A stretch of DNA of 64,000 bases from NCBI GenBank assembly GCA_003242085.1, contig QBML01000017.1, positions 49,030-113,029 on the forward strand, written 5' to 3'. This DNA is from Pseudanabaena frigida. Its GTDB lineage: Bacteria > Cyanobacteriota > Cyanobacteriia > Pseudanabaenales > Pseudanabaenaceae. Under the pieces are notes generated by a model that worked only from the letters and a program-made list of their open reading frames with translations, did not search any database and was not told the DNA's origin. The translations under genes and the position numbers were made by a program. Position 1 is the stretch's first letter. Every line of letters starts with the position of its first letter. Of the stretch, positions 25,378-33,587 are shown in pieces.

Positions 25378-26323
25378 TAAGGAATCGCCCGTAGTCGATT
25401 TCTGGTCCTGCGGGGATAACCCGAGATGGATTGAGTTCTGGCAAACCTTTATAGTAAAGTCGCTTTACATGATCGATGCTACAAATAGTTTGAGCGTCGG
25501 CATATTGATATAACTCGCAGCAATAGTTCCAGAGATTTGGGAAGTCAACTAATCGCTTAATATTGCATTTGAATAATCCGTAATAAGCCAAATCAAATCG
25601 AAATAGCGTTGTAAATAGACACCAATCAGCTAAAGTCAAGCGATCGCCACATAAATATCGCTGTTTTCCTAACACTTCTTCCCATTTTGCTAATGCTTGG
25701 AATAAATCAGCGATCGCCTCGTCATAGGCTACTTGCGAAGAGGCAAAACCACAACGATACACACCATTATTAATCGGTTGATAAATCTCATCGAGAATTT
25801 CATTGATGCGATCGCGAATATCCTTTGGATAGAAATCAATTTCTTTTGCTCCCAGTGCATCAAACTCAGAGTTAAATATTTGAATGATTTGGCGAGACTC
25901 ATTATTGACAATCTGACTTGTCTGCTTATCCCACAGCACTGGTACGGTAACTCTGCCTGTATAAGTCGGATCGGACTTGACATATACTTGCCACAAATAA
26001 TCTGACTGATTGACACGATCGGGAATACATCCCGAATAATCCGAAAATTGCCAACCTTGTTCGCTAATTACGGGATCGACAATGGATAAACTAATAAGAT
26101 TTTCTAGACCTTTTAGTTTCCATAACAGGGCAGTTCGATGTGCCCAAGGACAGCCTAAGGAAATATAGAGATGATAGCGTCCAGTCTCAGCCTTAAATTC
26201 ACTAGAGCCATCGGCAGTAATCCAGTTATGGAACTGTGTGGACATCCGCTGAAATTGTCCATTCTCATTACGTTCCGTCCATTGTGTTGTCCATTGACCG
26301 TTGACTAATTGACCAAGTGCCAT
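25370..26323 (-). CDS. Glutathionyl-hydroquinone reductase (Xi-class GST)
   Basis: This 317-residue protein has the thioredoxin-fold active site LGCPWAHR, where the Cys marks Xi-class enzymes such as YqjG/EcM4. The C-terminal helical domain follows (GDRLTLADWCLFTTLFRFD). Xi-class enzymes reduce glutathionyl-hydroquinones back to hydroquinones. It lies 26 bases downstream of the DODA-type dioxygenase gene, probably in one transcript, so the pair suggests handling of aromatic or quinone compounds under MarR control. Confidence 0.88.
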   Translation of the reverse strand: MALGQLVNGQWTTQWTERNENGQFQRMSTQFHNWITADGSSEFKAETGRYHLYISLGCPWAHRTALLWKLKGLENLISLSIVDPVISEQGWQFSDYSGCIPDRVNQSDYLWQVYVKSDPTYTGRVTVPVLWDKQTSQIVNNESRQIIQIFNSEFDALGAKEIDFYPKDIRDRINEILDEIYQPINNGVYRCGFASSQVAYDEAIADLFQALAKWEEVLGKQRYLCGDRLTLADWCLFTTLFRFDLAYYGLFKCNIKRLVDFPNLWNYCCELYQYADAQTICSIDHVKRLYYKGLPELNPSRVIPAGPEIDYGRFLNR

Positions 26324-26349
26324 TTTATTTTCTCCTGATAGTTTGATAT

Positions 26350-27129
26350 CTAAGCAAATGAATAAGCTGCCATACTGAAAGCGCCATAGGTATAGCTGCT
26401 ATGGAGTTGTATGCCTTTTACAGCAGAACCTGCGGCTCCTAGTGCCACAAACAAAGGCAGTAAATGTTCTTCGGTTGGATGATTCTCTTTAGCGTGAGGG
26501 GCAAGTTTGCGATATTGCAGAAGGTCATCCCATTTGCCTTTCTCGATTGTTGCTGCAAGCCATTCATCAAACTGGGTTACCCAATCGGGAGGTGGCGCGT
26601 CATAATCTGCATTAAAGGCATAAAGATTATGGGTGGCGCTACCACTGCCAATAATCAACACTCCTTCATGACGTAATGGTTCTAGCGCTTGTCCTATTTT
26701 CCAATGATGAAGTGGATCGCGATCGTACTGAATGGAAAGCTGAGTCACTGGGATGTCAGCCTCTGGATATGCCAAAATTAACGGAGTCCAAGCACCATGA
26801 TCGAAACCGCGTGATGGATGTGTATGGCTGGGAATGCCTGCGTTATTGAGTAAGCTGACTACGCGATCGCTAAGTTCGGGCGCGCCGAGAGCAGGATAGC
26901 TCAACTGGTAAAGCTTTTCAGGGAACCCAGAAAAGTCATAGATAGTTCTAGGCTGTTTTGCTGCGCTTACTGTCGGTGAGGCAGCATTCCAGTGAGCGGA
27001 GATAACCACAATAGCTTTTGGTTTAGGAAATTGCTGACGAATAGAACGCAGAAATTTTGTGGCTGCACCATCTCGAATGGCTAAATCTGGCGCTCCGTGG
27101 GATAAAAAGATTGTAGGTAGAGTATCCAT
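26350..27129 (-). CDS. ygiD: DODA-type extradiol aromatic ring-opening dioxygenase (LigB-like)
   Basis: This 259-residue protein has the LigB-superfamily metal site pattern: PTIFLSHGAPDLA with an early His, VVISAHWNA with a second His, and GFDHGAW. It matches the 4,5-DOPA dioxygenase-like YgiD group, which opens catechol rings. It is the first gene after a region holding two near-identical palindromes upstream (27195 and 27326), best read as MarR operators. The physiological substrate is unknown. Confidence 0.88.
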   Translation of the reverse strand: MDTLPTIFLSHGAPDLAIRDGAATKFLRSIRQQFPKPKAIVVISAHWNAASPTVSAAKQPRTIYDFSGFPEKLYQLSYPALGAPELSDRVVSLLNNAGIPSHTHPSRGFDHGAWTPLILAYPEADIPVTQLSIQYDRDPLHHWKIGQALEPLRHEGVLIIGSGSATHNLYAFNADYDAPPPDWVTQFDEWLAATIEKGKWDDLLQYRKLAPHAKENHPTEEHLLPLFVALGAAGSAVKGIQLHSSYTYGAFSMAAYSFA

Positions 27130-27194
27130 AAATTGAGAAACAGGAGGAACTGGATCGCGAATTGGAATCTTTATTGCTTGTTACTTTGTAGTAT

Positions 27195-27210
27195 AGTTCT
27201 AGTTAGAACT
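27195..27210. promoter_or_regulatory. MarR-type operator, site 1
   Basis: AGTTCTAGTTAGAACT is a 16-base inverted repeat with one central mismatch, 66 bases upstream of the dioxygenase start. Its size and position fit a MarR dimer site. Confidence 0.7.
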
Positions 27211-27325
27211 GTTGAATATTAAGATTGAAAGTTGGTTTAAATTCCTAAAGCCTTAAAAATCGGAATTGACTATATTTAAAATTGATAATAATAACTGATA
27301 AAAAATTTTTTGGTCTTATCTTAAT

Positions 27326-27341
27326 AGTTCTAGCTAGAACT
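27326..27341. promoter_or_regulatory. MarR-type operator, site 2
   Basis: AGTTCTAGCTAGAACT is a perfect 16-base palindrome and differs from site 1 at a single base. It lies between the marR stop and the dioxygenase promoter. The two sites are 131 bases apart. Confidence 0.75.
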
Positions 27342-27397
27342 TTATTAAAAGCTAACTTGTTTATTTAATTCTGTCAAGAGGGACAATAAAATTGTTT

Positions 27398-27853
27398 CTA
27401 AAAAGCCTGTCTTAACCTGCTTAGTAAAACCTTGAGCAATTCTAGCTCCGATGGATCGAGCTTCTCAAACCGCTCTTTAATATGAGCAATATGGACTGGG
27501 AAGACTTGCTCGAAAATCTCTTGTCCCTTAGCTGTTAGTTGCACGATCACGCTACGGCGATTGTCAGGGGGTGTTTCGCGTGCGACTAATTGTTTTTGGA
27601 TGAGGCGATCGATCACACCTGTCAAAGTTCCCTTGGTAATTAAGGTTTTCTCGCCCAAGTTTCCCATACTCATGCCGTTAGTATTACCGAGTGAGGCTAT
27701 CACATCAAACTGAGCGGGAGTGAGATCGAACTGTCGCACATGGGCTTCTGAATATGAGGAAAATGCTTGGTATGCTCTAGCAAGTTCTCGCATCGTAGGG
27801 ATGAAGCTTTCATTGGCAGCTTGGGTGGTTGTTTTATTCTGGATAGCAGACAT
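27398..27853 (-). CDS. MarR-family transcriptional regulator
   Basis: This 151-residue protein has the winged-helix MarR core: LTPAQFDVIASLGN, the recognition region LGEKTLITKGTLTGVIDRLIQKQLV and the wing RETPPDNRRSVIVQLTAKG. MarR proteins usually repress genes for phenolic or oxidant stress and release DNA on ligand or Cys oxidation; no obvious Cys pair is present. The two palindromes downstream, in front of the dioxygenase gene, are the likely targets. A related half-site sequence near 27868-27884 suggests possible autoregulation. Confidence 0.9.
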   Translation of the reverse strand: MSAIQNKTTTQAANESFIPTMRELARAYQAFSSYSEAHVRQFDLTPAQFDVIASLGNTNGMSMGNLGEKTLITKGTLTGVIDRLIQKQLVARETPPDNRRSVIVQLTAKGQEIFEQVFPVHIAHIKERFEKLDPSELELLKVLLSRLRQAF

Positions 27854-27990
27854 TTAGCTTGATTAAAACTATTCTAATTAGTTTTATTTTACACTTTGAT
27901 TTGTCTAGTTAGATAGCTGTTTATTTGGAATAGCCTATTTTTTTATCGTGATAAAATCAAGTAACAGGCACAAGCTTTACTGACGTAACT

Positions 27991-28566
27991 ATGGACGCTT
28001 TAACCATCAGCCTAGAATCTGTAATCGATCTCACCGATGAGCAGTTCTTTCAACTTTGCCGCAAGAATAGCGACCTCAGATTCGAGCGCAATGCTCAAGG
28101 AGATATTACAGTCATGGCTCCAGAGGGTGGCGAGACAGGGATGCGTAGTGCTAGCATCCCCACCGATTTAGGAATATAGAATCGTAAAGCTAAGCTAGGC
28201 TTTGCTTTCGGTTCATCCACAGGTTTTAAGCTTCCTAATGGTAGCGATCGCTCTCCTGATGCTTCATGGATTTTGAAGGAAAGATGGGAAGCTTTAACAC
28301 CAGAACAGCGATCGCGATTTGCTCCCATTTGTCCAGACTTTGTAATTGAATTGATGTCTCCTAGTGATAACTTGAAGGTCACCCAAGCGAAGATGCAGGA
28401 ATATCAAGATAATGGCGCAAGGCTAGGCTGGCTGATTAATCGCAAAGACCGTGAAGTGGAAGTTTATCGAATTGACAAGCCTAAGGAAGTTTTACAAAAT
28501 CCGAGTTCTCTCTCAGGGGAAAATGTGTTGCCTGAGTTTGTTTTGAGCCTTGCGGAAATTTGGTAA
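27991..28566 (+). pseudogene. Uma2-family gene with one in-frame nonsense codon
   Basis: The frame is continuous from 27991 to 28566 except for TAG at 28177-28179, after the residues ASIPTDLGI. The next codons, NRKAKLGF then FGSSTGFKLPNGSDRSPDASW, are the standard Uma2 core. Uma2 proteins normally have Trp at the stop position (TGG changed to TAG). Everything downstream, including the late LGWLINRKDREVEVYR, is well preserved. It is either a very recent pseudogene, a sequencing error or a site of readthrough. Confidence 0.85.
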
Positions 28567-28570
28567 TTAG

Positions 28571-28627
28571 CCTATACCGACAGACAGTAGCGCACGCGCA
28601 GCGTGCGCTACTGTCTGTCGGTATAGG
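28571..28627. repeat. Perfect long hairpin after the uma2 pseudogene
   Basis: Two 26-base arms beginning CCTATACCGACAGACAGTAG pair perfectly around a 5-base loop, with CGCACGCGCAGCGTGCG at the centre. It begins 5 bases after the uma2 stop. It is similar in scale to, but different in sequence from, family A. Confidence 0.8.
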
Positions 28628-28697
28628 CTTCATGAGTACTTATCAAATGTGAGAAAATAATGCATAATTGCTAGAAATATGCAGTCTAGAGGCAAAA

Positions 28698-29111
28698 ATG
28701 CAGGAACAAGATTGGGGTAATGAGGAATTGTGGATCGTAACCGCTAGCGATCGCCAAGAATCACAATCTGGGCAAAAGACAGTTGCATTCAGTCCCCCTA
28801 ATCCTACACGCTCAGGAGCAACAGTATCAGGTGAAGCGATCAAAGAAAGTCGGGTGAAAGCGGAGAACTTGGCGGCGCAGATGTCTCAGTTTGTGAGGGT
28901 GATTGGTCGAGTCTTTGCTGATGCTCAAAAACAAATCGATCCCCAAGCAGGGTTACAACTGGATGAGATCAAATTGGCGGTTGATATTTCTGCTAAGGGT
29001 GAAATTAAGCTCTTGGGTACGGGGATTGAAACCTCTGGAAAAGGGGCGATCGAGTTAAAATTTAAACGAGCAGAGTTACCTAAAAAATCTCAGCCTTCGG
29101 AGTCTGTTTAA
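28698..29111 (+). CDS. Trypco1 (trypsin-co-occurring domain 1) protein
   Basis: This 137-residue protein starts at ATG 28698 with AGAGG 6 bases before it; a longer start at TTG 28668 is less likely. The C-terminal half matches the Trypco1/CU044_2847 pattern: AAQMSQFVRVIGRVFADAQ, GLQLDEIKLAVDISAKGEI and a closing IELKFKR. The domain was described next to trypsin- and caspase-type proteases in predicted bacterial immune and cell-death systems. The caspase gene follows after 4 bases, so the two form a tight operon. The N-terminal third is low-complexity and may be a linker. Confidence 0.75.
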   Translation: MQEQDWGNEELWIVTASDRQESQSGQKTVAFSPPNPTRSGATVSGEAIKESRVKAENLAAQMSQFVRVIGRVFADAQKQIDPQAGLQLDEIKLAVDISAKGEIKLLGTGIETSGKGAIELKFKRAELPKKSQPSESV

Positions 29112-29115
29112 AGGT

Positions 29116-30591
29116 ATGGCAAGAAATTTCGCAGTGGTCGTTGGGATTAATAATTACAAAAAAATCCAACCTCTAAAGTATGCCAAAAGCGATGCTGAGA
29201 GGATGTGTGATTTTTTCACGCAGGATTTGCAGGTTAGTCCTGAAAATTTGTACTTTTTTTCTGACGATTCTCCATGCGATGTTTGGGGTAGGGAAACTCA
29301 GCCAACCTATAGCAATCTTGAAACTTTTTTTACGGAAAGTTTTGAAACTCCATTCCTAGAGTCAGGTGATACGCTGTGGTTCTACTTTAGTGGACATGGA
29401 ATGCCCTATGAAGGCAGAGATTGTCTTTTGCCAATTGATTTCAGTCTCAGCATTGCTTCCAAGACGACAATTCCCCTGTCAGGTATCACAGATCGTTTGC
29501 GGCGGAGTGGGGCGGACAATGTGGTGATGTTGATCGATGCTTGTCGCAGTGATGGTGCGAAGAATGTGGGTATGGGCATCGGTGAGGAGAAGCAACAGGG
29601 TGTAATCACGTTCTTTTCTTGCAGTCCATCGCAGGTTTCCTATGAGATTGATGAGATTGGGCAAGGGGCTTTTACAAATGTGTTGCTGGAGGCGTTGCGG
29701 ATTCAGGGAGAGGAGAATTGTGCGACGGTGGAGCGTTTTGCTAATTATTTGAAATTTCGCGTACCAAAGTTGACGCAAAGGTACAAGAATTATGTACAGA
29801 CTCCATACGTTGTGATTGAGCCTGAAACTAAGTTGCATTACATTCTGTTGCCGAAGTTTGCTAATCTCACGGATATTGCTTTACTTAGAGAAAATGCGCT
29901 TGAGGCTGAAAATGAGGAAGATTATGATTTAGCTTTTCAATTGTGGCTACGGGTAAATGTCTCGGCTAGTGGTACGGATATTAAGGCTATTAAAGCTTTT
30001 CAGCGTTTGGCTAATAAGCAATCTGCTCCTAATTCTCAATTAAAAGAAAGAGTTAGCGATCGGGGTGGTGAAAACAATTCCTCAGTTGTTAGTCTAAATC
30101 CTGTGGCATTAGTGAGTGCTAAGGGTATTGACTATCGTGAATTGGAAAAATTGCTGAAGGCGAAAGAATGGGGAAAAGCGGATCGGGAAACTAATAAATT
30201 GATGGTGAGTGCGGTGGGAAAAGATTTTGGGCAGTGGCTATCTAGTGACGACTTACTCAAGACTTCTTGTGATGATTTATTAGCGATTGATCGCTTGTGG
30301 ATAAGTTATAGCGATGGACTTTATGGGTTTAGTGTCCAGAAGCAAATTTATGTCGAGTGTGGTGGTAGATTAGATTTTGGTAATCCAATCTCTGAGACTT
30401 GGAATATATTTTGTCATAATGTAGCATGGCAAAATGAAGATAGTTACGTGTCTTATCCTGAACCATTTTTTCTTGAAGATTTTATGCTTATTAATGGACA
30501 TCTGCCATTTTTGGCGAATAGTGTATTAGTGAACGGCATAGTGACCGTTAATGCGTACTTCTTTTCTCTTATTGCGACTTGTGAAGCATAA
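29116..30591 (+). CDS. Caspase-family (p20) peptidase fused to a GUN4 domain
   Basis: This 491-residue protein has an N-terminal caspase p20 domain (residues 3-230) with an intact dyad: H94 in YFSGHG and C143 in LIDACRS. A linker of about 90 residues follows. A GUN4 domain runs from about residue 338 (IDYRELEKLLKAKEWGKAD, then DDLLAIDRLWISYSDGLYGF) to about 480. GUN4 in cyanobacteria binds porphyrins and activates Mg-chelatase, so this fusion could couple tetrapyrrole status to proteolysis. The last part, after SVQKQIYVECGG, is more divergent than the core. It is translated with the Trypco1 protein. Confidence 0.88.
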   Translation: MARNFAVVVGINNYKKIQPLKYAKSDAERMCDFFTQDLQVSPENLYFFSDDSPCDVWGRETQPTYSNLETFFTESFETPFLESGDTLWFYFSGHGMPYEGRDCLLPIDFSLSIASKTTIPLSGITDRLRRSGADNVVMLIDACRSDGAKNVGMGIGEEKQQGVITFFSCSPSQVSYEIDEIGQGAFTNVLLEALRIQGEENCATVERFANYLKFRVPKLTQRYKNYVQTPYVVIEPETKLHYILLPKFANLTDIALLRENALEAENEEDYDLAFQLWLRVNVSASGTDIKAIKAFQRLANKQSAPNSQLKERVSDRGGENNSSVVSLNPVALVSAKGIDYRELEKLLKAKEWGKADRETNKLMVSAVGKDFGQWLSSDDLLKTSCDDLLAIDRLWISYSDGLYGFSVQKQIYVECGGRLDFGNPISETWNIFCHNVAWQNEDSYVSYPEPFFLEDFMLINGHLPFLANSVLVNGIVTVNAYFFSLIATCEA

Positions 30592-30696
30592 ACCATAAAG
30601 CTTTTACACTCCGATTAAGTTTAGTAAGCCGACAATTTTCTACAGCATAATCAGTACTCTAGCATTTCGTTGCCTGTCACCACCGATTCTCCTGTA

Positions 30697-30762
30697 GGGG
30701 CAGAGCATTCCCACCATAATCTATAAATTCTGCAATCATCTCAAATTGGGAAAGCTCTGCCC
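30697..30762. repeat. Inverted repeat, GGGGCAGAGC type
   Basis: GGGGCAGAGCATTCCCA and TGGGAAAGCTCTGCCC pair with one mismatch across a 33-base AT-rich loop. Confidence 0.6.
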
Positions 30763-30864
30763 TTAACCTCCAACATTCACCGACAATTCCTAAACCTCCC
30801 TAAGCGATCAACATTTACCGAAAATCTCCAAACCGCAGGGATAAGCGATCAATAAAAGCAAAGA

Positions 30865-30930
30865 GGGTAGAGCATTTGCGAATGAAGATTGTAGCGGAGA
30901 GTTGGAGATATTGGCGCAAATGCTCTACCC
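30865..30930. repeat. Inverted repeat, GGGTAGAGCATTTGCG type
   Basis: GGGTAGAGCATTTGCG and its perfect complement CGCAAATGCTCTACCC bracket a 34-base spacer. It shares the AGAGCATT block and spacing with the repeat at 30697, so the two are likely relatives. Confidence 0.65.
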
Positions 30931-30971
30931 CTACATATTTTCTTTTTTCTTTAAAATGCAAAACTTAAGAA

Positions 30972-31232
30972 ATGAAGCTGACTCCATACTTTGAAAAAAT
31001 AGTCCTCAACAAACGTTTAGAGATTAACTTAGATTGGTGCGATCGCGTAATTGCAAATCCCCTAAAGACAGAATCACAGCCAGATGGCAGAATTCGCCAT
31101 TGGGGTATAATCGCTGAAGCCGATAACCGAGTTTTGAGGGTTGTCACATTAGATGATGGCGAAACAATTCACAACGCATTCTTCGATCGCAATTTTCGCA
31201 AACAATTAGAAAGAGAAGGAAGACAAATATGA
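30972..31232 (+). CDS. DUF4258-like small protein (putative toxin)
   Basis: This 86-residue protein has the pattern ANPLKTESQPDGRIRHWG ... NRVLRVVTLDDG, which resembles DUF4258 proteins that have a RelE-like fold. The stop overlaps the next start (ATGA), pairing it with a DUF2283 protein, an arrangement seen repeatedly in cyanobacteria and presumed toxin-antitoxin-like. Activity is not established. Confidence 0.6.
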   Translation: MKLTPYFEKIVLNKRLEINLDWCDRVIANPLKTESQPDGRIRHWGIIAEADNRVLRVVTLDDGETIHNAFFDRNFRKQLEREGRQI

Positions 31233-31447
31233 AAATCCACTACTTTGCCGATACAGACACACTCTTTATTGAACTTAGCGATCGCCCTAGTGTTAGAACT
31301 GAAGAAATTAATGATCTAGTGACCGTAGACTTTGATAGAGAAGAAACATTAGTGGGCATTACCATTGAATCAGCGAAAGCTCAAGTCGATCTCAACTCAA
31401 TTAATATTTTGACTAACCTAGAGCCTAAAACATTGCAACCTGTATGA
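31229..31447 (+). CDS. DUF2283-family protein (putative antitoxin)
   Basis: This 72-residue protein has the DUF2283 pattern KIHYFADTDTLFIELSDRPSV, TEEINDLVTVDFDRE and VGITIESA. DUF2283 proteins are often the partner of small DUF4258 proteins. The start overlaps the upstream stop by 4 bases. The family's role is not experimentally settled. Confidence 0.85.
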   Translation: MKIHYFADTDTLFIELSDRPSVRTEEINDLVTVDFDREETLVGITIESAKAQVDLNSINILTNLEPKTLQPV

Positions 31448-31471
31448 TAAATCTTGAACCAAAGATAACCT

Positions 31472-32029
31472 ATGAATCAAAGACTTTTTATCGCGTTGTT
31501 ACCACCTGACACTATTCAAGATGAAGTTAGGCAAATTCAATATGACTTGCGCGATCGCTACAATACCCAAGCCACCCTCAAATCTCCGCCTCACATTACG
31601 CTAATTCCTCCCTTTGAGTTGTCAAGCGATCGCCTAGAACCATTACAAATAGAACTAGAGAAATTTGCCAAAACGCGATCGCCTTTTACCATTAACCTCT
31701 CAGGATTTGCTGCGTTCCCTCCTCGCGTTATTTATCTCAATGTCTTGCCAAATCCGATTCTGCAAAATTTGTATGTAGATATCGCGGCGACCCTTGCAAA
31801 TAATCTAGACATTCACTATCCCCATGCTTCTAGACCGTTTGTGCCACATATGACTGTTGGGTTTCGAGACTTAACACCTGAGAACTTTGAACTAGCTTGG
31901 GCAGAGTTTCGCGATCACCAAATTAATTTTGACTTTGAAGCGATCGAACTGACTCTATTGGAACATGATGAGAAAAAATGGAATGTTCTCTCAAAATTTA
32001 CTTTGCAATCTCTAGAAGGATCGCTCTAA
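31472..32029 (+). CDS. thpR: 2'-5' RNA ligase family protein (ThpR-like)
   Basis: This 185-residue protein has the two H-x-T motifs of the 2H phosphoesterase superfamily: PHITLIPP (about residue 43) and PHMTVGF. The RLFIALLPP start and final ELTLLEHDEKKW are typical of RNA 2',3'-cyclic phosphodiesterases. It may hydrolyse cyclic phosphodiester ends or act on nucleotides. It ends tail-to-tail with the Uma2 gene, overlapping it by 4 bases. Confidence 0.85.
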   Translation: MNQRLFIALLPPDTIQDEVRQIQYDLRDRYNTQATLKSPPHITLIPPFELSSDRLEPLQIELEKFAKTRSPFTINLSGFAAFPPRVIYLNVLPNPILQNLYVDIAATLANNLDIHYPHASRPFVPHMTVGFRDLTPENFELAWAEFRDHQINFDFEAIELTLLEHDEKKWNVLSKFTLQSLEGSL

Positions 32030-32622
32030 TTTACTTTTAGACAATCAAAAAGCTGACTTAGACTAAGCTGTAAAGCATTAGCAAAACTAGGAACAATGAG
32101 CATCTGATCGGGAATTGCGATCGCGATCGGTTGTTGATGGGGCTGATAGATAATCACTAAGCGCTCAGCAGGATCGATTAACCATCCCATTTGTGAACCA
32201 CGATCGAGACAATACAAAATATTGACAACCACCCGATTCACAGATTGATTGGGACTGAGGATCTCAATTACCCAGTCTGGTGGCTGATTAAAAGTATTAG
32301 CGATCGTGCCATCTGGATTAGTGGGAATATGCTCCCAAGTGAAAACAGCAATATCCACCACGATGGAGCGATCGCCAAAAGTACAACGGAGTTCTGGGAA
32401 AGCCCATGCAATGCGTGCTTTTTTGAAAAGTCCATTAACAGTGCTAGTCAATTCACCTTGGATCGAGCTATGTTCACCTTGGGGCATAATTTTTTGAGTG
32501 ACGATACCATTGATAAATTCACTCGCAGGCTTAGTTTCTGGTTGTCGGAGAAACTGCTCTAGTGTGATTGATTGCGTACGTGTGTCTAACATCGATTTGC
32601 TCTGGATAGACTTCACAAGCAA
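32026..32622 (-). CDS. Uma2-family (DUF820) protein
   Basis: This 198-residue protein contains the Uma2 core: LRQPETKPASEFINGIV, VVDIAVFTWEHIP, PPDWVIEILSPNQSVNRV and MGWLIDPAERLVIIY. Unlike the gene at 9258 it has no coiled-coil tail. Function is unknown; a PD-(D/E)XK fold is proposed for the family. It is the only intact short-form copy in the window. Confidence 0.88.
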   Translation of the reverse strand: MLVKSIQSKSMLDTRTQSITLEQFLRQPETKPASEFINGIVTQKIMPQGEHSSIQGELTSTVNGLFKKARIAWAFPELRCTFGDRSIVVDIAVFTWEHIPTNPDGTIANTFNQPPDWVIEILSPNQSVNRVVVNILYCLDRGSQMGWLIDPAERLVIIYQPHQQPIAIAIPDQMLIVPSFANALQLSLSQLFDCLKVN

Positions 32623-32640
32623 AGGCTTGATGACTTTATA

Positions 32641-32757
32641 CTATAGCAACGAAAGAGATAGCTAGAACAAATCAAAACCTAAATAAATAGAGGCGGCGCA
32701 TTGCGCCGCCTCTATTTATTTAGGTTGTATGCCCTCAGCAAAGCTTGCTTTGCTATA
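32641..32757. repeat. Nested-palindrome repeat, family A, copy with intact ends
   Basis: It begins CTATAGCAACGAAA and ends TTTGCTATAT. The middle has AAAACCTAAATAAATAGAGG with its complement around GCGGCGCATTGCGCCGC. It is 117 bases long, matching the copies at 4645 and 5484 in length. Confidence 0.85.
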
Positions 32758-32771
32758 TAACTTTATGGATT

Positions 32772-33587
32772 TTAATCTGATTTAAATTTATTCCTTAATT
32801 GACTGCTCAGTGCATCAATCCCAGTCACAACCACTAACAAAACCAACATCATTGTCATCGCTTTGTTATATTCAAATCCACGAATATAACTGACTAACTC
32901 GAAACCAATTCCACCCGCACCGACTACTCCTAAAACTGAGGCGGCGCGAATATTGTATTCAAACATATAGAATGTATAACCGAGGCATAGTGGTAAAACC
33001 TGTGGTAGTACTCCATATTGAGCGATTTGCCACCACGATGCTCTACCTACTTCCAAAGCTTCTAGCGATCGCCTGTCCACTGATTCGATCGCTTCTTGAT
33101 AGAACTTCGCCAAATAGCCAATCGTATAAATCCCTAAAGCCAAAGTTCCTGCTGGCGCACCAAGTCCAGTCGCCGCCACAAAGAATAAGCCCAAAATAAT
33201 CGAAGGAACCGAGCGCACAGTATTTTGTAAAAGATTCGCCAGCCAACGCAACCAGAGAGGCGAAAGATTTCGCGCTGATAATAACGCCAGTGGAATAGAA
33301 AGAATTGCGCCAATCGTCGTTCCCCAAAGTGACATTTGCATAGTCTCAATCAGAGCATTAATTGCTACATCTAAAATGCTCAGATCGGGCGGCCATAGCC
33401 GTGACAGAAAATCTGTCATATAAGGCAGACTTGTCTGGATTAATTTGAAATCGATTTTTAAACCTTTTAAAGACCAAATGTACGCCAAACCTAAACCAAT
33501 GATGACTAAAATTCTGATAGTCCAGACGTGATAGCGGCTAGAAGTAATCTTGGAAATTTTGGGCAGAATCCGATCGGTAAATTTCAT
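32772..33587 (-). CDS. phnE: Phosphonate-type ABC transporter permease
   Basis: This 271-residue membrane protein has about six hydrophobic segments. The cytoplasmic loop YLAKFYQEAIESVDRRSLEALEVGRAS contains the EAA-type motif that contacts the ATPase. It is the PhnE type. Its start overlaps the phnC stop (TAATG). With phnD and phnC it forms an importer for phosphonates or phosphite. No phosphonate lyase or phosphite dehydrogenase is present in the window. Confidence 0.9.
   Translation of the reverse strand: MKFTDRILPKISKITSSRYHVWTIRILVIIGLGLAYIWSLKGLKIDFKLIQTSLPYMTDFLSRLWPPDLSILDVAINALIETMQMSLWGTTIGAILSIPLALLSARNLSPLWLRWLANLLQNTVRSVPSIILGLFFVAATGLGAPAGTLALGIYTIGYLAKFYQEAIESVDRRSLEALEVGRASWWQIAQYGVLPQVLPLCLGYTFYMFEYNIRAASVLGVVGAGGIGFELVSYIRGFEYNKAMTMMLVLLVVVTGIDALSSQLRNKFKSD

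Larger units (their letters stand above)
30592..30971. other. Gene-free region with two inverted repeats
   Basis: This 380-base gap holds two hairpin-forming inverted repeats (30697-30762 and 30865-30930), both containing AGAGCATT-type arms of the dispersed cyanobacterial repeat kind. No coding sequence is supported. Confidence 0.6.

Noticed and set aside
28668..28697. TTG start for the Trypco1 gene
   Set aside because: ATG 28698 has an AGAGG ribosome site at the right spacing; the TTG has none.
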